This document shows, piece after piece, positions 7,955 through 16,400 of a stretch of 64,000 nt of DNA (position 1 is the stretch's first letter; every line of letters starts with the position of its first letter). This DNA is from Psychrobacter proteolyticus. Its GTDB lineage: Bacteria; Pseudomonadota; Gammaproteobacteria; Pseudomonadales; Moraxellaceae. Location: assembly GCF_003350005.1 (NCBI RefSeq), contig NZ_QLKS01000001.1, positions 165,936-229,935 of the forward strand. Direction: 5' to 3'. The notes beneath the pieces were generated by a model, which had not been told where the DNA came from, searched no databases, and was given only the letters and a program-made list of their open reading frames with translations. Made by a program: the position numbers and the translations under genes.

Positions 7955-9046
7955 TTACTGAGGTGCGTTAATTGCCAATTGGTCAAATACACCGCCATCG
8001 CTGAAGTAAGTGCTCATGATCTCATCCCATGTGCCAAAGGCATCGTTCGGGCGGAAAGTCTCAACTGGCGGTAATTTGTCACCGTTTTTGTCAAGCACGC
8101 TCTTAACGCTAGGACGTAGATATAGATTGGCCGCTAGCTGCTGAGCAGGCTCACTCCATAAGTAATCAAGATACGCTTTGGCAGCGTCTGTAGTGCCTTT
8201 TTTATCTGTTACCGTCTTCACAACTGCCACAGGGCTTTCTGACTTGATCGAGTATTTTGGATAAACGATGTCTACTTGACCTGCACCAAAATCAGTCGCT
8301 GCAAGGTTGGCTTCGTTTTCAAACGTGACCAATACATCACCAATACCGCGCTGTACGAACGTCGTTGTCGCGGCACGTCCGCCGTTTTCATAGACTTTGA
8401 CATTTTTTAGCATGTCTTTTACGTAGCCTTTAGCTTTTGTTTCATCTTTATTAAAAGCATGTAGACCATAACCGTATGCACCCAAGAATGCATAACGACC
8501 GTTACCCGTCACCTTTGGATTGGCCATGACAATCTCAACACCGTCTTTGGTCAAGTCTTCCCAGTCTTTGATGTTTTTTGGATTGTCTTTACGTACCAAA
8601 AATACGATCGTACTGGTAAACGGAACCGCGTTGTCTGGGAATTTGCTTTCCCAATCTGACTCAACCAAGCCTTTTTTCTCAAGCAGCTCAATATCAGAGC
8701 CTTGGTTCATGGTGGCAACATCTGCTTGTAGACCGTTGGCAACAGACAGTGCCTGCTTACTTGAGCCGCCATGTGACTGTTTGATTAGGATATTGCTGTC
8801 TGGGTTTTCAGCTTTATAGTGCTCAACAAACAATGGGTTGTAGTCTTTATAGAAGTCACGTGCCACATCGTATGAGACATTAAGTAGCTCGATATTTTGC
8901 CCTTCTGTCGTCGCTGAACCATCAGCTGCGGCCTCAGTAGTCTCACTGTTGCTACAGCCAGCTAGACCAAGGGTCAAAGCAACGCCAGCAATACTCAAGG
9001 CACTAAGAGTTTTACTTTTCTGTTGATAACGAGCTACGTCTGTCAT
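7955..9046 (-). CDS. Sulfate-binding lipoprotein (Sbp/CysP family), copy proximal to permeases
   Basis: A 363-residue periplasmic binding protein. The ATG at 9046 is used because GAGG lies five bases upstream and it starts directly before a lipoprotein signal (n-region QQKSKT, hydrophobic core, lipobox LAGC). Family signatures include NVSYDVARDFYKDYN, SHGGSSKQALSVANGLQADV, GYGLHAF and GDVLVTFENEA, as in Sbp. It should capture sulfate and hand it to CysT/CysW. A close paralogue lies immediately upstream on the same strand, so this is a tandem duplication. Both copies are lipid-anchored, whereas E. coli Sbp and CysP are soluble. Confidence 0.93.
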   Translation of the reverse strand: MTDVARYQQKSKTLSALSIAGVALTLGLAGCSNSETTEAAADGSATTEGQNIELLNVSYDVARDFYKDYNPLFVEHYKAENPDSNILIKQSHGGSSKQALSVANGLQADVATMNQGSDIELLEKKGLVESDWESKFPDNAVPFTSTIVFLVRKDNPKNIKDWEDLTKDGVEIVMANPKVTGNGRYAFLGAYGYGLHAFNKDETKAKGYVKDMLKNVKVYENGGRAATTTFVQRGIGDVLVTFENEANLAATDFGAGQVDIVYPKYSIKSESPVAVVKTVTDKKGTTDAAKAYLDYLWSEPAQQLAANLYLRPSVKSVLDKNGDKLPPVETFRPNDAFGTWDEIMSTYFSDGGVFDQLAINAPQ

Positions 9047-9245
9047 AAATACCTCAAAGATGTCTGTTGTGTAATGCAAGTATGCTAACAGCGCCATCTT
9101 ATTATGTTTAATGATGAATATGCGTATGTTATTGCCAAAAGGGAATAACCAGTAAACAAAGCCAGATATATCAATAAGTTGTTAAAAGAATCTATATGTA
9201 TAACTGACTGTTTGTTTATTGATGGTTTTAATACTGGCATGTCCC

Positions 9246-9291
9246 CTATCTATCTTGTCCGTGTTTTACCAAAAGCAGCTAAGATAGATAG
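9246..9291 (-). repeat. Intercistronic stem-loop after the second sulfate-binding gene
   Basis: Perfect 11-bp arms CTATCTATCTT / AAGATAGATAG enclosing 24 bases, directly downstream of the distal sulfate-binding gene. It has no U-run on the minus strand. Its position mirrors the hairpin at 7834-7863 after the sister gene. Confidence 0.6.
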
Positions 9292-9314
9292 TTCTATAAA
9301 CTAAAAATTAACGA

Positions 9315-10442
9315 CTAATTCGTGCTTGCCAGCTGATCAAAACGGCCACCATCTACAAAGAAAGCATCCATAATCTCTGCCCATGAGCCAAACACAGCCA
9401 CAGGTTCAAACGTTTCAATATCAGGCAAAGTATCTTTGTGAGCAGCTAGAATCTGCTCATCACTTGGACGCATATACATTTTTGCCATGAGCTCTTGGGC
9501 AGGTTTATCCCATAAACCTTTCAGATAAGCACTTGCCGCTTCTGTCTTACCAGATTTTTCAGTCACTGCCGTTACGACCGCTACTGGGTTGGCAATCGTA
9601 ATCGAATAGCTCGGATATACGATATCAACGTTACCCTTTGCAAATTGCTGTGCAGTCAAATGTGCTTCGTTTTCGGTCGTGATCAGCACATCACCTAGAC
9701 CACGCTGGGTAAAGCTAGTCGTCGCAGCGCGTGCGCCATTGTCATAAGTGACCACGTTTGCCAGCAACTTCTTGATAAAGTCATTGGTTTTTACAGGGTT
9801 TTCATTACTACTTTCTTTAAATTGGTGCAAGCCATAGCCATAAGCACCTAAGAAGGCATAACGCGCTGTACCACTGGTTTTCGGGTTCGGGATGACCACA
9901 TCGATATCATTACGGGCCAAATCCGACCAGTCTTTGATATTTTTTGGATTACCAGCACGGACCAGTAGCACCATGGTGCTGGTGTACGGCACGGCATTAT
10001 TTGGGAGTGCTTGTTGCCAGTCAGCAGCGACCAAACCTTTCTCCACCAATAGATTCATATCGCTCTCTTGGTTAAACGTCACTACATCCGCTTGCAGACC
10101 ATTAGCGACAGAAAGCGCTTGCTTACTAGAGCCGCCATGCGACTGATTGATATTTACTTTGCTATTTGGGTGAGTCCTCTGATAGTCGGTACTGAATAAG
10201 GTGTTGTAGTCTTTATAAAAGTCGCGAGACACATCATAGGAAACGTTGAGTAGATTGACATCTTGCGTCTCGCCACTGGCATTATTTGCCGCGTCATCTT
10301 GCGTCGCTTCGGTTGGACTGCAGCCTGTCATTATCATCGCTGCTGCAAGCATGCCGCTGGTGGCAAGTACACGTGCTTTTACAGGCTTATTATTAGTTGA
10401 TTGAATGCTAGCAATGCTGATTTGTTGAAATTTTTTTTGCAT
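9315..10442 (-). CDS. Sulfate-binding lipoprotein (Sbp/CysP family), distal copy
   Basis: A 375-residue paralogue of the adjacent binding protein, first gene of the sulfate-transport cluster. It has a longer n-region (about 28 residues), a hydrophobic stretch and the lipobox MTGC, then the same family blocks: NVSYDVSRDFYKDYN, SHGGSSKQALSVANGLQADV, YAFLGAYGYGLHQF and GDVLITTENEAHL. Ligand could be sulfate, thiosulfate or another oxyanion; the two copies may differ in preference. The 370-base region upstream (10443-10812) is gene-free and should carry the operon promoter. It includes a direct repeat TTTTGCATC near 10626-10644, of unknown meaning. Confidence 0.92.
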   Translation of the reverse strand: MQKKFQQISIASIQSTNNKPVKARVLATSGMLAAAMIMTGCSPTEATQDDAANNASGETQDVNLLNVSYDVSRDFYKDYNTLFSTDYQRTHPNSKVNINQSHGGSSKQALSVANGLQADVVTFNQESDMNLLVEKGLVAADWQQALPNNAVPYTSTMVLLVRAGNPKNIKDWSDLARNDIDVVIPNPKTSGTARYAFLGAYGYGLHQFKESSNENPVKTNDFIKKLLANVVTYDNGARAATTSFTQRGLGDVLITTENEAHLTAQQFAKGNVDIVYPSYSITIANPVAVVTAVTEKSGKTEAASAYLKGLWDKPAQELMAKMYMRPSDEQILAAHKDTLPDIETFEPVAVFGSWAEIMDAFFVDGGRFDQLASTN

Positions 10443-10812
10443 GATGCTCTCGATAAAAGTAGTAGAAGCGTTTTGTCAAAATCTTGACCATCATCACAGG
10501 GCCTACAATCTTTTGAGTTCAGTTGTCGGGATGATGCAAGCTATGCTAGCAGCATAAATAGCAAACGCTTAGTGACGAATTAGCTTATCGACTAGTGAAG
10601 TTGGCATAAGTGATACTAGCAATCGTTTTGCATCATTTTGCATCGTTAAGAATAAAATGGGTTGAGTAATTGCTGACAGGTTTATTAAGTAGACTATGAT
10701 TTGGGTAGGCTGTACCATTGTTTGTACGTTATAAAGTTTGCTGTATCAATGATACTTTCATCATCTCGCTACTATTCAAATCTTACCCTCCTACTTGACC
10801 AAAGGCCCTTAT

Positions 10813-11355
10813 ATGAATACTTCATACAATCAATTTCATTCTATTGTAGGGCTATTAATGATGACCTCTACCCTAGCTGCTTTAACAGGCTGTAATAGTA
10901 TGTCGCCTACGGTGAATAGTGATAGCCACAGCGCTGTTAAAATAGTCACTAGTGAAACACTAGCCATGCCAATGAGTAACAACAATATTCTTGGAGACAA
11001 GGTTTCAGCGGATTACGCTACTGCTGACTACGACAAACGAGCGCAAGGCTATGATTGGGTTGGCGTGATAGTACGAGCAGATGGTGATCAACAGATTGAT
11101 ATTAAAGTTCGTTCACGCAGCGATATTAAAAAACCTACTTGTCATTTCGATGTTAAGGCAACACTCATGGGGCAAGATACTGCTCACGGTACGATTTTTC
11201 AGGCAAAAGTAAATGACAGTACGGCTTTTTTTCAATTTAAGGATGACAAGCTCATCATCGACAGCCCAGATAAATATGCACTGAACTATTTTTGCTCAGG
11301 TGGTGGCTCACTTGCTGGAGAATATAAAAAGCTGGCAGTAGGTTTGGAGATTTAA
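10813..11355 (+). CDS. Hypothetical lipoprotein
   Basis: A 180-residue predicted lipoprotein of unknown function. The ATG at 10813 is chosen because AAAGG lies seven bases upstream; a TTG at 10795 in the same frame lacks a binding site. The signal peptide runs to the lipobox LTGC near residue 27. The mature part is a small, mostly beta-rich domain with two Cys (PTCHFDV and NYFCSGG) that could form a disulfide in the periplasm. It is a single gene between the sulfate operon and sat, ending in a strong terminator. No family was recognised; a link to sulfur metabolism rests only on position. Confidence 0.75.
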   Translation: MNTSYNQFHSIVGLLMMTSTLAALTGCNSMSPTVNSDSHSAVKIVTSETLAMPMSNNNILGDKVSADYATADYDKRAQGYDWVGVIVRADGDQQIDIKVRSRSDIKKPTCHFDVKATLMGQDTAHGTIFQAKVNDSTAFFQFKDDKLIIDSPDKYALNYFCSGGGSLAGEYKKLAVGLEI

Positions 11356-11412
11356 TAGACAGCGCTAACATGTGTTAGGACGTGCTTTTCATTTTAAAAT
11401 AATGCTAAAAAC

Positions 11413-11448
11413 AAAAAGGTGTCAGACTATAAGTCTGACACCTTTTTT
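11413..11448. terminator. Bidirectional terminator between lipoprotein gene and sat
   Basis: Long stem AAAAAGGTGTCAGACT with AGTCTGACACCTTTTTT and a very short loop, A/T-rich on both sides, between convergent genes. Confidence 0.88.
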
Positions 11449-11490
11449 ATGACTGGCTTAGTACAAGTTATTTATACTGATGATCTGCCC

Positions 11491-12741
11491 TTATACAGCA
11501 GATGCACCCGTTAATTTAACTTCAGCACGCTCTTCTTTTGCGATGCCGGCATAGTAGTCACGCAAAATCTGTAAGACTTCTGGACGGCTAAAGTTTTCTG
11601 GTACATCTTCGTCTTCTGATAGTGCTTTACGCAGCTTGGTACCTGACACTTTAACGTGCTCAGAGGCGTCATGCGGGCAAGTCTTGTCAGAGGCCATCGC
11701 ATTACAAGCATTACACCAGAACGTCCAGCCAATTTTGAGCGGCTGAGTGATAAGGTCATCTTTACCAACGTGCTCAAAAATCGTTTGCGCATCAAACGCA
11801 CCATAGTAATCGCCGACACCCGCATGGTCACGACCAACAATCAGATGGCTACAGCCATAGTTTTGACGGAATAGCGCATGCAATAATGCCTCACGTGGGC
11901 CAGCATAGCGCATATCTAACGGATAACCTGCTTGGATAACAGTATCTTGTCTAAAGTAGTTATCAATTAGCGTTTTGATGGCTTCTTGACGAACTTCTGC
12001 TGGGATGTCGCCAGGTTTCAATGCCCCTAATAGTGAATGAATCAACACACCATCACAGATCTCAATCGCAATCTTGGCCAGATACTCATGTGAGCGGTGC
12101 ATCGGGTTACGCGTTTGGAATGCCGCCACTGTTTTCCAGCCTTTAGCATCCAAAATTGCGCGCGTTTCTGCTGGCGTTTTGTAGATTTCTGGATATAACG
12201 TTGGGAACTCACCTTCGCTAAGTACTTCAACACTACCGGCAATATTGACGGCTTCTTGGTTCAATACTTGTTGTACGCCTGGATGCTCTGAATCCGTGGT
12301 CGTAAATACTTGCTGACACTCATGCTCTTTATCGATGGTATAGGTTTCTTCTACTGTTAAGATACCCATGACTTCGCCATCTTGAGCGACCAAGGCTACT
12401 TTGTCACCTTGACTCAAATTATCCGCAGTCTCTTTTGGCGCAGACAAAGTGATAGGGATTGGCCAAAACAAACCTGCGTTTTCACCGCTTTGAAGACGCA
12501 TGTTGTCTACCACGCCCTGCCAGTCCGCTTGATTCATAAAGCCATTTAACGGAGTAAAACCGCCGATACCGAACATGATTAAATCACCGCGCTCACGTGA
12601 GCTTAAAGTGATGGTTGGTAATGTGCTGGCAAGCTCTAATGCTTGATCGCGTGCTGCACCGTTTAATAATAGTGGCTTAAGCTCTGCACTACCGTGTGGA
12701 GGAACAAGTTTTGATTGGGTTGGGCTTTGAGTTTGAGACAT
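11491..12741 (-). CDS. sat: Sulfate adenylyltransferase (ATP sulfurylase), Sat type
   Basis: A 416-residue enzyme that activates sulfate with ATP to give APS and pyrophosphate. Catalytic motifs are [11 protein letters not shown] (about residues 207-217), the [12 protein letters not shown] block and the C-terminal GTKLRKAL. Four zinc-type cysteines occur in [17 protein letters not shown]. This is the single-chain Sat form, not the CysDN form of enteric bacteria, and it has no fused APS kinase domain. The start at 12741 (MSQTQSP) matches family length better than the upstream reading; an AGAGG lies about 13 bases before it. It is divergent from cysI. Confidence 0.95.
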   Translation of the reverse strand: MSQTQSPTQSKLVPPHGSAELKPLLLNGAARDQALELASTLPTITLSSRERGDLIMFGIGGFTPLNGFMNQADWQGVVDNMRLQSGENAGLFWPIPITLSAPKETADNLSQGDKVALVAQDGEVMGILTVEETYTIDKEHECQQVFTTTDSEHPGVQQVLNQEAVNIAGSVEVLSEGEFPTLYPEIYKTPAETRAILDAKGWKTVAAFQTRNPMHRSHEYLAKIAIEICDGVLIHSLLGALKPGDIPAEVRQEAIKTLIDNYFRQDTVIQAGYPLDMRYAGPREALLHALFRQNYGCSHLIVGRDHAGVGDYYGAFDAQTIFEHVGKDDLITQPLKIGWTFWCNACNAMASDKTCPHDASEHVKVSGTKLRKALSEDEDVPENFSRPEVLQILRDYYAGIAKEERAEVKLTGASAV

Positions 12742-13084
12742 ATAGTTATTAAAACCTCTTATAAAAAGAATGGTTGGAAGAAATGAGCAAAAATGCAACA
12801 GCGATTAAATGTACAAAACTGAGAAGAAAGCCGTCGATAGATAATAAATAGCGTGCTAACGATTGGGCATTAAATTTGATACGCATAGGCTACCTAACTT
12901 TCGTTATGAAAATTTATGCTGTGTTTGGATATGGATATGTCTGAAAGGAATTTATGTTTCTGGGTACAAGCTTATATGATGTATAGCTGAATTATTTACA
13001 TTGCGAACGGCAATAAAACCTATTACACACGCAAATCATTTTCGTCGCTGATTTTAAGATTAAAAACAAAACTGAGATTACGTC
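12742..13084. promoter_or_regulatory. Divergent sat/cysI promoter region
   Basis: This gene-free stretch must hold promoters for sat (minus) and cysI (plus) and probably sites for a CysB-like activator, though I cannot point to one. It includes a 10-codon ORF, MFLGTSLYDV, at 12954-12986 with AAAGGA just upstream. That could be a leader peptide or chance. Confidence 0.45.
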
Positions 13085-14776
13085 ATGTATCAATATAATT
13101 ACGCTGACCAGACTTTGGTAGAGGAACGAGTTGCCCAATTTCGCGACCAAACCGAGCGGTTTTTGGCAGGTGAGCTGCCAGAAGAGCAGTTTTTGCCACT
13201 GCGGTTGCAAAACGGCCTATACATCCAGCGTTATGCGCCGATGTTGCGTATTGCCATTCCTTACGGTTTGCTTGCCAGCTACCAGTTGCGCAAATTGGCC
13301 GAAATTACTCGCAAGTATGATAAAGGCTATGGCCACTTTACCACTCGTACCAATATCCAGCTGAACTGGCCAAAGCTAGAAGATGTGCCAGATATTTTGG
13401 CTGAATTAGCCTCAGTACAGATGCATGCCATCCAAACCTCAGGCAACTGTATCCGTAATACCACCACCGATCCATATGCTGGTATTCATAAAGAAGAAAT
13501 CGCTGACCCACGTCCTTATTGTGAAATTATTCGTCAGTGGTCAACCTTCCACCCTGAGTTTGCTTTTTTGCCGCGTAAATTTAAAATTGCTGTGATCGGC
13601 ACCAATGATGACCGTGCGGCAACCCAAGTACATGACGTCGGTCTACATGTAAAAACCAATGACGAAGGCGAGATTGGTTTTGAAGTATTGGTTGGTGGCG
13701 GTCTTGGACGTATCCCTGTCCTTGGTAAAGTTATCAATAAATTCTTGCCACGTCAGCATTTGCTTAGTTATTTAGACGCCATCTTGCGTGTCTATAACTT
13801 GCACGGTCGCCGTGACAAAGGCAGCAAATACAGATCACGTATCAAAATTTTGGTCGAAAGCATGGGCGGTCCAGCCTTTGCCAAATTGGTCAATGCCGAG
13901 TGGGAAGCCCACACCAAAGATGGTCCGCTTACTTTGACTGATGAGAATTTTGCAACGGCAACTGGCTTCTTTAGTGAGCCTGACTATGCATCGTTCGACG
14001 CACTACAAGTACAGTCTGAGCTACAACAGCAACTAAACGCTGATAAAGACTTTGCCAACTGGTACAACCAAAACACCGTAGCGCACAAAATAGCTGGCTA
14101 TCGTGCCGTGGTTATTTCTCTTAAGGCAGGCTTGGTCGATGGCAAATATGTACCATCCGGTGATGTCAGTGAATCACAAATGGATGCTCTGGCTGACCTG
14201 TCTGACAAATACAGCTTTGGTGAGCTACGTGGTACTTATCAGCAGAATCTAGTATTCGCTGATGTGGAGACCAACAAGCTTTATGAGTTATGGCAGCAGC
14301 TATCAGAATTGCATTTAGCGCGCGCAAACATCAATACCCTAACGGATATGATTGTCTGCCCAGGTTGGGATTACTGCTCGCTTGCCAATGCAACGACGCA
14401 CAACATCGCTGAACAAATCGAAAAGCAGTTTGATGACCTAGACTATCTATATGACTTGGGTGAGATTCGCCTGAACATGTCTGGCTGTATCAATGCTTGT
14501 GCACACCACCATACAGGCGATATTGGTATCTTGGGCGTCGATAAAAAAGGCGAACATTGGTATCAGATTAGCCTTGGCGGCAACTCTAGCGACGATGCCA
14601 AACTTGGCAAAATCTTAGGCAAATCTGTGCCTGCTCTTGAGGTTGCTAACACCATACAGCAGATCGTTGATGTCTATGTAGACTTACGTGCCAGTACTGA
14701 CAATGATGTAGAAAGCTTTGGGCAATTGGTTGAGCGCGTTGGTATTGATCCATTTAAGGAGAAGGTCTATGGCTAA
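13085..14776 (+). CDS. cysI: Sulfite (nitrite/sulfite) reductase haemoprotein
   Basis: A 563-residue siroheme/[4Fe-4S] reductase. The cluster ligands are CPGWDYC (about residues 425 and 431) and SGCINAC (about 467 and 471); siroheme-contact segments TTRTNIQ and TSGNCIRNTTTDPYAG are in the N-terminal half. It carries out the six-electron reduction of sulfite to sulfide. The adjoining DUF934 gene and the absence of a CysJ flavoprotein suggest the ferredoxin-type enzyme rather than the NADPH-dependent CysIJ. The downstream gene starts inside the last codons of this one, implying coupled translation. Confidence 0.92.
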   Translation: MYQYNYADQTLVEERVAQFRDQTERFLAGELPEEQFLPLRLQNGLYIQRYAPMLRIAIPYGLLASYQLRKLAEITRKYDKGYGHFTTRTNIQLNWPKLEDVPDILAELASVQMHAIQTSGNCIRNTTTDPYAGIHKEEIADPRPYCEIIRQWSTFHPEFAFLPRKFKIAVIGTNDDRAATQVHDVGLHVKTNDEGEIGFEVLVGGGLGRIPVLGKVINKFLPRQHLLSYLDAILRVYNLHGRRDKGSKYRSRIKILVESMGGPAFAKLVNAEWEAHTKDGPLTLTDENFATATGFFSEPDYASFDALQVQSELQQQLNADKDFANWYNQNTVAHKIAGYRAVVISLKAGLVDGKYVPSGDVSESQMDALADLSDKYSFGELRGTYQQNLVFADVETNKLYELWQQLSELHLARANINTLTDMIVCPGWDYCSLANATTHNIAEQIEKQFDDLDYLYDLGEIRLNMSGCINACAHHHTGDIGILGVDKKGEHWYQISLGGNSSDDAKLGKILGKSVPALEVANTIQQIVDVYVDLRASTDNDVESFGQLVERVGIDPFKEKVYG

Positions 14777-15389
14777 TCACCATATTTTGGACAGTCATGG
14801 CGTCGATATTGGCAGTCAAGATACGTGGCATGTACTTACTACTGATGCACTGCCAGAAAGCATTGTATCGACTAACATTACGTTGCTTGAGCTACTACAA
14901 AAACAAGAGAAGCCGGACGTCATCGTGCCACTCGTTGATCTGTTAGATACGACAGGCGCACAAGCTGGTGGTCTGATCAAAGAAGTCTATGAGTTGATCG
15001 TACAGCACAGTAGCCGACTTGGATTGTGGGTTACTGCCGATACTGACGCTGATGCACTAGAAGGACTTAGTGAGTTCTTATCAACGCACGCACTTATCGT
15101 GATTGATGTGCCGAAATTCGCTGATGGCCGTCACTTTAGCTTTGCACGTACGCTGCGCCAAATCGGTTACACAGGCGAGATTCGAGTGGCTGGCGCGTTT
15201 GGCCGCGATCAAATTGCTTATATGCTACGCACGGGCGTTGATAGCTTTGTCTTGAGCGAGCATGACCTAGAAGCCGATTCTAAATTTGGTATTGAGCAAG
15301 CCTTTACTGCCCTTGCCAGTAGCTATGATGGCCGAAGTGCTTCAGATTTACCGATGTTTGCACAATCGTCGGAGCCTTCAGTCGCATAG
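14769..15389 (+). CDS. DUF934 protein associated with sulfite reduction
   Basis: A 206-residue cytoplasmic protein. The ATG at 14769 overlaps the cysI stop by eight bases and has AAGGAGAAGG just upstream, which fixes the start. The domain near residues 95-180 (VIDVPKFADGRHFSFARTLR, then GYTGEIRVAGAFGRDQIAYM) matches DUF934, a family found almost always beside ferredoxin-type cysI in Proteobacteria. Its biochemical role is not established; an accessory or electron-transfer role for sulfite reductase is inferred from context. The C-terminal 20 residues are variable. Confidence 0.88.
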   Translation: MANHHILDSHGVDIGSQDTWHVLTTDALPESIVSTNITLLELLQKQEKPDVIVPLVDLLDTTGAQAGGLIKEVYELIVQHSSRLGLWVTADTDADALEGLSEFLSTHALIVIDVPKFADGRHFSFARTLRQIGYTGEIRVAGAFGRDQIAYMLRTGVDSFVLSEHDLEADSKFGIEQAFTALASSYDGRSASDLPMFAQSSEPSVA

Positions 15390-15473
15390 TTTTAGCATTG
15401 ACCACAATCTTTATAGTAATGCCCAATATTTTTAATAAACACTTTTATATTAACAACCATTAAGGAACGTATT

Positions 15474-16112
15474 ATGAGCCAATTACACCCAAATCTAGAT
15501 CTTGACCAAGCCAACCAAGACCTGCAAGGTAAATCACCTGAGCAAATCGTTGAGTGGGCACTGACTCAAGCAAAAAACCCAATCATCACGACAAACTTCC
15601 GTCCATATGAGTCGGCTATTTTGCACTTGGTTGCCAAACAGCGTCCTGATATCACAGTATTGTGGGTAGACTCAGGCTACAACACTGATGCTACTTATCA
15701 GTTTGCCAACAAGCTTATCCATGACTTGAACCTAAATGTCGTTACCTACATTCCTAAGCAAACGGCTGCACACCGTGACGCGACGATGAATGGTATCCCA
15801 GGTATCGATAACCCACAGCATGACGAGTTCACTGAGCAAGTTAAACTTGAGCCGTTCCGCCGTGCATTAGATGAGCTAAAGCCAGATGTGTGGTTCAATG
15901 CTATTCGTAAAGACCAAACTGAGTTCCGCCAAGGTCTTGATGTACTTAGCTTATCAAAAGACGGCGTGCTAAAAGTAGCGCCATTGTTTGAAAAAACAGA
16001 TGCTGATTTAGACGTATATCTAGAAGAGCATAACTTACCAAATGAGCATGACTACTTTGATCCAACGAAAGTAGAAGAAAGCCGTGAGTGTGGCTTGCAT
16101 ACTCAGCTATAG
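15474..16112 (+). CDS. cysH: Phosphoadenylyl-sulfate reductase (CysH)
   Basis: A 212-residue reductase converting activated sulfate to sulfite with thioredoxin. The PP-loop region is TTNFRPYESAILHLV, and the C-terminal RECGLH carries the catalytic cysteine. There is no CC/CxxC pair for a [4Fe-4S] cluster: the ECGLH Cys is the only cysteine. It is therefore of the PAPS-using type, which implies an APS kinase elsewhere in the genome. AAGGA lies nine bases before the ATG. It follows the DUF934 gene by 84 bases and ends at a strong terminator, closing the cysI-DUF934-cysH operon. Confidence 0.93.
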   Translation: MSQLHPNLDLDQANQDLQGKSPEQIVEWALTQAKNPIITTNFRPYESAILHLVAKQRPDITVLWVDSGYNTDATYQFANKLIHDLNLNVVTYIPKQTAAHRDATMNGIPGIDNPQHDEFTEQVKLEPFRRALDELKPDVWFNAIRKDQTEFRQGLDVLSLSKDGVLKVAPLFEKTDADLDVYLEEHNLPNEHDYFDPTKVEESRECGLHTQL

Positions 16113-16160
16113 TAAGGCACTGACTGTAGCTACTACTTTCTGAGCACTAGCTATATAAAT

Positions 16161-16208
16161 AAAAAATCCCGCTTGGCTCTTAATAGAGTCGTTAAGCGGG
16201 ATTTTTTT
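16161..16208 (+). terminator. Terminator of the cysI-cysH operon
   Basis: Stem AAAAAATCCCGCTT / AAGCGGGATTTTTTT with a 19-base loop and a T-run on the plus strand. Confidence 0.88.
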
Positions 16209-16400
16209 GTACCCTTTTTTACTATATTGGAAATTTACCGCTATTCCTATTATTAGCTAAAATATGAATTAATATCTCAAAAACGAATATACTAATGCCA
16301 ATTCACTAGATGAGAGTGTGCCTGTGATACCTCATAATGGCGGCATTCCTTATATCTTTTCTACCTTTTTATAATAAACAATTAAATATATGGTGACATT

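Noticed and set aside
10701..10895. 64-codon open frame overlapping the start of the hypothetical lipoprotein gene
   Set aside because: It overlaps the better-supported lipoprotein gene in another frame and lacks a binding site.
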